Source: Laguncularia racemosa (lineage: Eukaryota; Streptophyta; Magnoliopsida; Myrtales; Combretaceae). Taken from it: a DNA stretch of 64,000 nucleotides. Of this stretch, positions 11,410 through 21,420 are shown piece by piece; positions within the stretch are counted from its first letter, which is position 1; every line of letters begins with the position of its first letter. The stretch lies in contig JBBMOL010000445.1 in assembly GCA_037954665.1 (NCBI GenBank), forward strand, positions 124,001 through 188,000, written 5' to 3'. The notes under the pieces are model-generated. The model saw nothing but the letters and a program-made list of their open reading frames with translations, was not told the origin of the DNA and did no database searches. The position numbers were made by a program, and so were the translations under genes.

Positions 11410-12891
11410 TGATATCACTCCAATCATCTATCCCAAACTTATAGGCAAGTGTACCTATTGATACTATAGTATAGTAGATAACAAATATTGAGTGTTGATC
11501 CCATAAGGCTACAAGTACAATAATTATCTTTCTCCAATTATCTGATCAACAAAACCAAATAATTAAAATTATAAAACAAGCAAGAAACAAAATAAGCTCA
11601 GATTATAGAATAAGAAACAACCAGAAACACAAAACTATACCTAGATATTGAATCATCTTAAAACTACTAATGCAATTAATTGATTATTATCCAATTACAT
11701 TATAATATTTTTGGACTGTAGGGATTTTAAATTTGAATTAATAGCTCTCTCGAGCTTACTAATTTCTAAACCTAGGATAATTAATCAAAATCTTTTCCTA
11801 ATTAAAACTCTTATAACTACACTACTTTCAATTTGTAAATTTTTGTATTAGGTTTGGTCATAACCTAAAAGATTTACACCATCTTATCTCACAATTGCAT
11901 GCACCTCCTAATTATGCTTGATCTATTCAAACATAGGACCTCTCAATCTCCATGAATGAAATCAAATATCAAATTAACACACTAACAATATTAATTCAAA
12001 TAACAATTTAAAACCACATAATTATATCACAAAAATAACAATAATTTCATTGAAAATAATTATCAATTACATATTCGGTCTAGGGTTCATCATACTTGAG
12101 TATAGAAACTAAAATTAAGCCACCATCATTATGAAAACAAGATTAAAATTATGATAATAACAATCCATAATGATAGAGCAACAAGAACACAATAAATATC
12201 AAAGGAAATTTCTAAACCATAACCCTACACCTTAATAATCTCTAAAACTCTAAATTCTCTCCATGAGTTGCTTGGACTATATATTCCTTTTATAATGATC
12301 AAGTGCTTCTCAACTAGGAAAGTTTATCTTCTTGAAAATAGAAAGTTGAACCTTCAAAAATTATGAAATTAAAGCTTCACGGGTTAGGAAATCACATCTT
12401 TAGAGTTCCTATCAAACTAGGAAAGTATATCTTCATCAACTATGATTGAGTAGGAAAATAAATTTCTTCATGACATGGCCACAACATGGTCATTTATTTG
12501 CCCATGTAACTCTTATAAAGAAATCTTCACAAATACTTGAAATCCGTACTTCAACATAGTCTTTGACATGGGTGTGCACATGCTCGTGTACTTTTGCTCA
12601 ACTACTTGGCATAGTCATGTATCTGGTCCTTTAACTTGCTTCTTTTATTAGTACATGGTTCCTAGCACAAGCGTGTTGGAGACCATGTTGTTTATTCTGA
12701 CATCCGCAACTTATTCATTTCTACTTTGATTTGTGTAAAACTTGTGTGAATTGGTTCCTTTCAATCCAAAGTTGCTTTTAAGGAACTAAAATCAAAATTA
12801 AAATCAAATTACGTGTAAAATCTAATCAAACATGTTTATAAAAGAGACATAAACTATATAAAAATCAAATAATTATAAGTGTTTTACAACA
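11410..12891 (-). repeat. 5' LTR of the Athila/Tat-type element
   Basis: It starts TGATATCACTCC on the plus strand and ends ACAACA, so it has TG...CA ends and is 1482 bases long. The left edge sits next to the primer site and the right part is duplicated at 1-873. Confidence 0.75.
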
Positions 12892-13113
12892 ATTATCAGG
12901 ATGCTTGTTATTGTATAAGAATTTACAAAAGCTTTTGGTGGTCTCCATTATATTAACCCATTTTAATGATAACAAAAAAGGGGTAAAAAGTAATATCGTA
13001 AGTTAAGGGGGGGAGCAGTAAATAGCTAGACATTCTGGCTACGTAATTATGTTAGTCTTTATTGTGTTAATCTTTAATATTTTAATATTTATGTTCTTTG
13101 TTTTGTCATCATC

Positions 13114-13128
13114 AAAAAAGGAGGAGAA
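13114..13128 (+). other. copia polypurine tract
   Basis: CAAAAAAGGAGGAGAA directly precedes the TGTTGAG start of the LTR, in plus orientation. Confidence 0.6.
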
Positions 13129-13902
13129 TGTTGAGTTTGTATGGTCTTCCAAAATTGAATTTTGATGATAACAAAACAAATATGTGTGTGTGTGTGTATG
13201 TATGTTAAGCTTATTTTGGTGCAAGGAGAATGTATTTAAATTTTCAATGCAAGATATATGGTCGAAACAATGGTTTTAGAAAAATAAAGCATCAAAATTG
13301 ATCATAACACATCAAAATTAATGTAAAGTTTTTGGAAGTACTAGAATCAGGAAGGACTATTTCCAAAATATCTCAATGAAGAAGTTTTCCAAAAAGAGAT
13401 TGATAAGTTATTTTTGATAACTTATTTCCAACATTATATTCAAAAGGATTATATGAGTTTTGAAGTTAAAGAAATAGATCAAGACCCACCTCAACTAGTT
13501 AAATATATTTAACCCATTCCACTAAAAGATGGATTAAAAATATCATAGGAAAATTGATCTTTACAAAAATAAGAAGGGAAGTCAATTATTATAAAAAGGA
13601 AAAATCTCAAGGATGTATTAGAAAAATCAATAGAATGCTTATCATCGATAAACTTACCAAAATAAGGAGCTAAAGATCCGAATTAGCCTTTAAGGAGCAA
13701 ACGTCCAAAATTTTTTGTCACTAGACAAGACAGTATAAATACCAAACAAAATTATAGTGAGAAAAAGAGGTGAAGTGAGAAAATGATATATGCATATACA
13801 AAGAAGCAATAATTTTGACATTCATATACCTTTTGTACTAAAATTATGCGGATACAAAATTGTTTTTCCTTAAGATTGAGTTTTATGATCTAATATTGAA
13901 AG

Positions 13903-15899
13903 TGTAATAACCAAAGTAAATTAAATAATAGTTTTAAACCCGAGGGCAATATCGGAATTTCAAGGGATATGCAGGGGTTTATTTGTCTAATTAAGAAGTT
14001 GGAACCCTTGCAAGTCATTAACGTATGTCTTCTTTTTTCTCTTTTTCAAACCTATTACACCCTTAACAGGCCAATCACCTTATCAACGTGCAGATCTACT
14101 AAACGAATCTAAGTGACTATGCTTGGCTTCAATTAAAAGTGGGGAATCATTTTAGAAACAAAATCATCTCAACAATCATAGAGAGGAAACTATGTAAGAA
14201 CAATTTGACATTCACAATAAAGGAAATTTGGGAGATCATTCAAAGGATGATGATTTGAGTAAGTTTTCTAAATCTAGTATAATTTAAGCAAAATTAAACG
14301 TACTGTTGTTGTGAATTAAGGATGGGATTACAAAAATCTTCAAAGGTGGAATGGATTGAAGGGTAATCATGATTAAGGGATTTGAGATTTTGAACAAAAC
14401 TTTAGTTTTCAAAAAATTGATGAGATTCTAGAAGTACACAAACACAACACGATGTGCTGCAATGGTATAGTTCAAGTGCACAGCTACTTAAAGGTTTTAA
14501 ATGCCCATGCAAAGAAATTAAAAATGTACAGTGAAGTACACAGGTAAGAGACACAGCTATGTTCCTGCCTATGTCCCTCCACTCGTAACATACTCAATAC
14601 ACAAACATGAACATGTCCATGTACTTGGCCATGTTGAACCTATGTCCTTTTAAAGTTGAATTTTTTTTTCCTATTTTCGATCCCTAACCTTTCCTAACCC
14701 ATTTAAATTCCTAAAAATAGGTTAAATTAGTTGTCATAGGATCCTTAAGCTTATACATTTATGAATTTGAATAGTTTTAGGGTTTAAGAGATTGAAAAGT
14801 TGTAAACAGATCGTTCTTCTTCTTTTTTTGTTCTATTAGGTATGTGTATACTATGTTTACTGATTGTATGTGTTAGGCTAAAAATGTATACTAACTTAAA
14901 TTATACTTGGAAATTAAGTATTTGTGTGTTTATGCTTAGCTGGGTCTGAGGAACTGAGAATACCAATGATTGTGGGGACTATGTTCGTTGATTATGCATC
15001 TTAAGCTAAAAACATAACATAACTTAAATTATACTTGGAAATTAAGTATTTATGTGTCCATGCTTGGCTAGGTCCGAGGAACCAAGAGTACCGGTGATTG
15101 TGGGGTAACATCCCAATGATCGATGTGTGACGTTCCCCTTAATGGAGTCATATTGAAATAATCCGAGTAGACTTAAGATGCTTAAACTCATGGAATCATG
15201 GACTCATGGACATTAGGAAGCACCCATTATCATATATGTATGCATGTATTATAAATATATTTGTACTTGTACGGGGTCCTACATTACGCAAGAATTGCAT
15301 TATTTGAATGACTAAATTGAAAGATAACAATTTTGTGCTTGAATATTCTGATTGCATCTTGTTTGTGTTAGTACTCTAGCATGGCATGCCTGTGTGGTTG
15401 TCCATATACACTATACTGGGCTTGAGCTCAACCCTCGTGGGACTCTCTCTCAGTTACGGGTTCTTTTTGTGGGATAGTTAGGTATGATGAGACCTTAGTA
15501 AACACAAATCAAGGCCTAGGAGAGGACATAGAACATGTGTACTTTGATGAGTGATAGGCAAGCTACAAGAAGGATAATTCCTAAACAATGTATTTAGTCG
15601 TGTTACGCTTGAGATTCTAGTTGTACTCAAGTTTCAATATGCTTCTGTTGTGATTAAATATAGGAGATAGACTTCAATTTAATTGTTGAGGGTAGTTTAT
15701 TCTTTGTAGTTTCATTTTCATATGTAGATACTAAGTGGAACCTTGTGAAGTTACTCATTGACATATGTGGAGATTTCATTAATGATGCCAAGGTGACTTT
15801 CTACATGTGTGGAGTTTTAGTAGATATTAAGCCTTTGCATGTCTCCACTTAGTGAGGACACATGGTGGGCTATGATGCCTTGGGTTTTGAGGCATTACA
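13903..15899 (+). repeat. 5' LTR of the Tekay/Del-like element
   Basis: TGTAATAACC start and GAGGCATTACA end. Positions 15230-15899 match 17555-18233 collinearly. It contains a tandem duplication of about 120 bases (14881-15118). Confidence 0.7.
14881..15118 (+). repeat. about 120-base tandem duplication in the gypsy LTR
   Basis: Two adjacent units each contain ACTTAAATTATACTTGGAAA, then TTAAGTATTT, GCTTAGCTGGGTC (or GCTTGGCTAGGTC), and end ATTGTGGGG. A diverged relative of the unit (CTTGGCCTAGGAATCGGAGG) is seen near 61460. Confidence 0.7.
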
Positions 15900-16124
15900 A
15901 CTTAAGCGGTATCAAATCCTAATTTTATTAATCTGTAGGCTACCTAGGAATAAAATCTCTAGGATAGTGAGGCATGAAGGGAGTGGGTGATAAATGAGGC
16001 TGAATTTTTTTATACATGATTTCATTTCAATGATGTTTGTTATGCTTCTTTTAGATATGTGATATCTTGCAAAAGCTTTTGTTTTTTATGCGTCCCCTTA
16101 ATCTTATGATTGTCTTCTTGTATA

Positions 16125-17250
16125 ATGCCTATGAGAACTTCTAGACCAAGTTTGACATCAAGTGCTGAAGGCAATGTTCTTGACAACCGTGTTCCACCTA
16201 GACCACCTCAAAAGGTTAAATGAATACCACATTGCATAGTTGCTAGAGGCAATCAATACCCTAACAAGAGTAGTAGCATAGCAACAATAGCAGATACATG
16301 AATTACAAATGTTAGGTAGTAAACAAAGACATATGATGGGAGAGGTTGGCGATAGGCCAGTTAGGCCAATTAGTTTGGATAGGTTTGTAAGATTGGTAAG
16401 AGAGTTTAAGCTAAAAGTGAATGATCCCTTAGATGCTGAGTAATGGATTGAAGAATTAGAGAAAGCCTTTGTAGCATTTAGAGTTCTAGAAGAGAAGAAG
16501 GTGGATTGTGTTGTGTATTTGCTAAGAGGTACAGCTTCAAAATGGTGGTCTAGCATGTCAAGGCTAACAGTAAGACACATTATTTATGAGATATTCAAAT
16601 TTTTGTCTATGATAAGTACTTCCCGAGTAGTATATGGGATAAAATGGAGGTAACATACTATAGTTGCCATCAAGGAAACTGATCAATAGAAGAATATAAG
16701 GCGAAGTTAAACCACCTAGTGAAATTCATGCTAACAGCTTTCAAAACAAACAAGAGGTCCATGGCTCATAGATTTGTGTTGGGTTTAGAGACTACTCTGC
16801 AACATGAAGGAGGTCGTTTCAATTGAACACATACTCTGAAGTAGTGAACAAGGCCAAGTTCCTAGAATAAAGTCATAAGAGGACCGATGAGATGAGGACT
16901 CAAGAGGCAAGAGTGGTACTAAGGAAGAGACCTGCTCAAGGTATTGTTATACAAGATAAGGGCAAAAAGCTTCAAACCTTCTAAACCAAACCTATGGTCA
17001 TTACAGCACCCTCCTCTTAGGTTAGGACTTCCCCAATGTGACATGTTCGCAGATGTGCTAGGTGCTTTAAGCCACATGAATTGAGTTAAGGTAAGCAACT
17101 AAAGGGTGCTTGCTTCTTATGTTGAAAGACAGGTCACAATAGTAAGACATGCACTGAGACATCAATTCCCCTTACCTTCTATTACTCCTGCAAATAGAGG
17201 GGTCATAGAGTTATAGATTGCCCAAATACGAGAGGTCAAACCATACCATC
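16125..17250 (+). pseudogene. gag of the Tekay/Del-like element
   Basis: Plus-strand reading gives MRTSRPSLTSSAEGNVLDNR, then WIEELEKAFVAFRVLEEKKV, DCVVYLLRGTASKWWSSM, SIEEYKAKLNHLVKF and MAHRFVLGLE, with stops and shifts between. Two Cys-rich relics follow (near 17105-17150 and 17175-17225, the second ending RGHRVIDCPNTRGQ), matching the zinc knuckle. Confidence 0.7.
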
Positions 17251-17275
17251 AACATAGATAGGGGGAACTGAGACT

Positions 17276-17545
17276 GTGACCAAAGTTGGCAAGTCTCAAC
17301 CAGTAGGATCAATACAAAAAGTGCCAACTCGTATATTGGCATTGCAACATCAGGACACATCAGACATAGACACTTTAGTAGGTATGCTATTTGTATATTC
17401 TACTAGTGCTTATGCCATGTTTGATAATGTTACAACGCATTCATGTGTGTCTAATGCCTTTAGACACATTTGTAATATTCATGATGAAATGTTGAATGAT
17501 ACCCTAAGTATGAGTACACATATGGGTGTGGGTAGAAAGTACTAG
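17276..17545 (+). pseudogene. protease start of the Tekay/Del-like element
   Basis: An open 89-codon frame reads LVGMLFVYSTSAYAMFDNVT, then THSCVSNAF. In the family this is the retropepsin start, with DSGASHSF-type residues; here the active-site triad reads D-N-V, so it would be inactive. The frame runs straight into right-LTR sequence. Confidence 0.65.
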
Positions 17546-18233
17546 GGAGCACACATTGTCATCTACGTATGCGTGTATTATAAATATATTTGTACTTGTA
17601 AAGGGTCCTATGTTACTCTAGAGCTATGTTGTTTAAATGGCTAAATTGAAAGATAAAAATTTGGTGCTTGAATATCCCAATTGCATCTTGTTTGTGTTTG
17701 TATTCTAGCATGGCATGCATGTTTAGTTATCCATATAAACTGTACTGGGTTTTAGCTTACCCCTCATAGGACTCTTTCAATTGTAGGTTCTTTTAGTGAA
17801 ATAGCTAGGTATGATGAGACCTTAGTAAACACAAATCAAGACTTGAGAGAGAACATAGAACATGTGTACTTTGATGAGTGACAAGTAGACTACAAGAAGG
17901 ATAATTCCTAAAACAATGTATTTAGTTACGTTACGCCTAAGATTCCAATTGTTCCCGTGTTTCAATATGCTTCCACTATGATTAAATTTAAGAGATGGAC
18001 TCTAATTAATTTTTTAGCAAAGTTTGTTCTTTAAAGTTTCATTTTCATATGTAGATATCAAGTAGAACCTTGTAAAGCCACTCATTGACATATGTGGATA
18101 TTTCATTAAAGATGTTAAGGTGACCTTCTGCATGTGTGGAGTTTTAGTAGATACTAAGCCTTTGCGTGTCTCCACTCTCCACTTAGTGAGGAAACGTGAT
18201 GGGCTATGACGCCCTAGGTTCTGGGACGTCATA
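17545..18233 (+). repeat. 3' LTR of the Tekay/Del-like element (5' truncated)
   Basis: It matches the last third of the left LTR (TATAAATATATTTGTACTTG, GCATGGCATGC, and others) and ends GACGTCATA beside AAAAG. Confidence 0.7.
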
Positions 18234-18829
18234 AAAAGATTAAGAAATCATAAGTTGTTTCATTATAGTTCTAATTGTTTAGCTTTTGTTGAAAGTTAAG
18301 TGAGTTAAAGCAATGAGAAACTAAGCTAAGAAAGTGGATTGTTTGTAATTTTTAATGAGTTAGAGCAACAAGAAACTAAGTTAAGAAGGTGAATTGTTTG
18401 TATTTTTTAAATTTTTATTTGATATAGTAAAACGATTTGATGAAGACAATTGGGACCTCAGCAAGTAGAGATTAGAAGAGTGGACGAATGCATAAGGACA
18501 AGCTACTATAAATCACTTATCCAATCTTCAAAACTCTTGCTCTTTTATAATTTTGCAATTTATCTATGTTTATTGCTTTTAGTATACTTGTGAATCCATT
18601 GCAAATTTATACAAAATCTACCTATAATAATCATCAAAGGGATTTTTGAATGCATCTTAAAAATTAGTTAAATTTTGGTAATAATCAATTCAAAACCCAA
18701 CCAACCCTCTCTTGATTATTAACTAGGACTAATGGGTATATTATGGATTAGTTTTTAAGTGAACCATATTTTAAAGATTATTTAAAAAAAGCAATGCTCT
18801 TATCTTTAGGGTTGGAGAAGTTACTGTGA

Positions 18830-19030
18830 AAAAGGGTAACAATATAGGTGCAAATTTTTCAAAAAGTAAGAAACAAAAGCAAGAGTCCTCTATTAGAGCA
18901 AATAAAGGCTAGTTGCTATGGTTCCTAAAATTAATGTCTTAGATGACAACTTCCCTTGGTGCACCAATTCCATTACTACCCAGCATATTTGCAATACAAG
19001 AAAATTCTTCAAAACTATGAAATTAATCGA
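18830..19030 (+). pseudogene. copia gag/protease scrap
   Basis: The plus-strand frame at about 18946-19023 reads DNFPWCTNSITTQHICNTRK, then FFKTMK. This matches the copia protease pattern W-x-D-S-G-A-T-x-H-(I/V)-C-N, with the catalytic D-S-G changed to T-N-S. It lies downstream of the split copia LTR; whether it is that same element's interior is unclear. Confidence 0.5.
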
Positions 19031-19899
19031 TGATGGTTGAATTATATGAAATGCCTTTGTTGCCAATTCTCTTATACTAATTTTTATATGTTATAGCAAT
19101 GTTATAACATTGAACATAGATATAATTATGTTAAGGACTTAATTTCCAATGGTCTTATAACTCTGAAGTACTTAAGATCAAGTACTTAATTAAAGAACTA
19201 TCGAGAGGTTTGTTTTAAAATATCTATAAAAGCATGGGTCCTATACTCATAATAGATTAGGGCATGATGCTCTAACCTAGCTTAAACAAGCCTTGTGCAG
19301 CTTGATTCCAGTGCCGATTTTGAGTCATAGGTTTTGATTCGTGAACCAACCCACTCACTTTTTCAATTGTTTTCATTTTTTCCTAAAATTTCACTTGTTT
19401 AATTTTTCTTACATCGCTTCCTAGCATTTATCCTTTGATAACTAAGACATGTTATCACTTTGAACAATATATGTGCTAAGAAATCATCATTATTTCACTT
19501 ATCTTATGATCAAAACCTAGTGCATAAGACAAGGAGCTACATTGTAATTCTATTAATATAAAATGAAATAGTACAAAAGTAAGAGTGGTGGAGGAGTGTA
19601 TTGTATGTAGTATAAAACCTTACCCTTGTTACATGGAACCTACTTATAAGGAATGAAGATAAATAATGAAGTACTATTCCTCTTATAAATTGATGCATAG
19701 ACTAAGTAAAATAATACTACAACCCTTACGTAAAATATTGAAACAAGAGAATCAATAAAATAAATAGATAGAGTTATACAATTACCAAAGGGTTACATAT
19801 TATTTAAATTGATGGAGAAATTGCTTTTCAATCTTTCCCACCTTGTGTGCATTCAAAAGTTGACCGAACCATGCTTCTACTCGATGTGTTGAAATCACT

Positions 19900-21420
19900 G
19901 AAATAATCATCTTTTATTTGGAGCTAGACGTGTTACATCCTTCCTCTTCCCACTTCTTTTCTTCGTGCTAATCTTCAATGTATGCAATCACTTCAACAAA
20001 CATGGTTGATAGAGAGCTCTATAGTCATCCAAAATAAGCCCAATCATGTTAAATGCTTACACCACGGTATCTATTGCCACTAAAGTTGCCAAAACTTAGT
20101 GAGCTATGTGAGACAAAATCAAGAAAGTCTTTATATATCTTTTCCACCAACCTAAGATGTCCAAGTTAACAATACCTACACTATCACTGAACTCAAAAGT
20201 TGTCAAGTTTTGTATAGGATCTAGTCCTCACGCCTACCCCTATGCTTTCAATCTATGTGTCATCATAAGATTTGCAATAGTGGGACTACCAAAAAAGCCC
20301 CTTTTATGGTGGTTTTTTTTTGGGGGGGGGGGGGGGGGTAGGGGAGGGGGGGTTGGGGGTTGGTGGTGGTGTAGAGGACTGCCCTATATAAACAAAAAAT
20401 AAGAAAAGAAAATCATTAATGAGCTAGATCACCTCTCAAACTATATTTCACACATTTATACAATCATCTTATGTGTTAAAAATTTTATCAACATATTTAT
20501 AATATAAATTTACATAATCATGGTAACAAGAAAAATTTGAGGATTTTTCCTATAATAAGCTAACCACTCTTAGTCATTTCATGTTGCACAAATTTGTAGT
20601 ATGATGCCCATGTCACAATTCATATAGCATAGAATGTTAAAAGCTTCCTAACGAAAAAATGCACACTTAGGTAATAAACATAATGTTTCTTGTACAATCA
20701 TGAAAAATTTTAAGTACAACAGCCTTGTGCATGCATTTCAATCATTTGAATATAATGATCTATCTAAAATATTGAGCATAGCAAAATCATACTATGCATA
20801 TTTATAATCAATGATGCTTTGCAGAAGTTTATAAGTAGAATTCAATATGTGTTGAACATCCCTTTTAAATTTGTGTGGTCATAGTTGATTGCCTATATAA
20901 TACTTTTGTCACACCTTATTAATGGATGGATAGTTTAATATTAATCAATAGCCATTTTAATAGGTGACATTCTAAAATCTAATGTGGACATATCGTTCTT
21001 AACACATGGATACAATATGTAATGAACGCAACAGATCTAGAATAAGGTTTCCTAGCATAGGCTAGCAAAGTGATAGGAATTTAGGAATAGATGTAGTGCT
21101 TGCTGTTAGTTGTCAAAACCAATCAAGAAACTTTTTTTAGTTAGTGCATATTCATCCAAAATAATGCTTATGATTTTGAAAATATTTTGTGCAATGTGTC
21201 TTTCATTAAATTTTTTAAGTGTTAATAATCTTTTATGTTGAAACAACTTACCCTTTATCCAGTGATAAGTGATTTCCATGTATGAAATTCCATGCCACCT
21301 ATTTGTCCAAACAATTAAAACAAATGGAAATAGAGTGAAACATAGCCATGAACTCTCTTTCCTAACTGATAAAGGTGAATATTTGTTCTATGTATAATTC
21401 TACTAGAATATGATTGGTGC
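19900..21420 (-). pseudogene. hAT-type transposase relic
   Basis: The minus strand at 21190-21310 reads MEITYHWIKGKLFQHKRLLT, then LKKF and IFKIISIILDEYAL, resembling the hAT core segment around TAHYID-WKLHKRIL. At 19960-20155 it reads GWWKRYIKTFLILSHIAH, VLATLVAIDTVV and LILDDYRALYQP, matching the hAT dimerisation region (WW, LS-IA--VLA, G-ILD-YR). Many stops and shifts occur. Terminal inverted repeats were not found. Confidence 0.5.
20306..20375 (+). repeat. poly-T / poly-G low-complexity tract
   Basis: A T run is followed by 18 consecutive G and further G3-G7 runs, ending GGTTGGTGGTGGTG. It lies inside the hAT relic and could form G-quadruplexes. It is also the kind of tract where assemblies err. 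Confidence 0.9.

Larger units (their letters stand above)
1..12891 (-). mobile_element. Athila/Tat-type Ty3/gypsy element, decayed, cut by window start
   Basis: Minus-strand element with a 5' LTR at 11410-12891 and a 3' LTR at 1-873, of which only the last part lies in the window. Between them, in order, are a degenerate tRNA-Asp-type primer site, gag with stops, a protease remnant, and a 3' non-coding stretch that ends with the family's conserved ACAACTCTAAGTGTGGGG sequence near 2063-2080. Reverse transcriptase, RNase H and integrase are not recognisable, so pol is deleted or very decayed. The interior holds a solo LTR (3064-3793) and a full nested element (6640-10630). The bases after the right LTR (ATTAT, 12892-12896) would be one copy of the target duplication; the other lies outside the window. 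Confidence 0.8.
13903..18233 (+). mobile_element. Tekay/Del-like Ty3/gypsy element, truncated, inside a copia LTR
   Basis: The left LTR (13903-15899) starts TGTAATAACC; the right LTR is partial (about 17545-18233) and ends GGGACGTCATA. Flanks are GAAAG (13898-13902) and AAAAG (18234-18238), a five-base duplication with one change. Past the left LTR, CTTAAGCGGTATCAAATCC is a worn initiator-Met primer site. The interior holds gag, two zinc-knuckle relics and the start of protease; then the right LTR begins abruptly at an internal point, so pol and the start of that LTR were lost together. Confidence 0.75.
13114..18732 (+). mobile_element. Ty1/copia 3' end and LTR, split by a gypsy insertion
   Basis: TTGTCATCATCAAAAAAGGA followed by GGAGAA and TGTTGAG at 13129 is the usual junction of copia pol 3' end, polypurine tract and LTR in plants. 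The LTR runs 13129-13902, is cut by the element at 13903-18233, and resumes to about 18732, where AATCAATTCAAAACCC and CCCTCTCTTGATTATTAACT match common copia LTR ends. The joined length is about 1.27 kb. The pol part lies left of 12892 and is cut off by the Athila/Tat-type element. Confidence 0.65.

Noticed and set aside
16158..16580. 140-codon minus-strand frame
   Set aside because: Shadow of the plus-strand Tekay/Del-like gag. The translation has no domain.
20157..20402. 81-codon frame with a Gly-rich run
   Set aside because: The Gly run is the translation of the poly-G tract; the frame crosses the hAT relic on the wrong strand.
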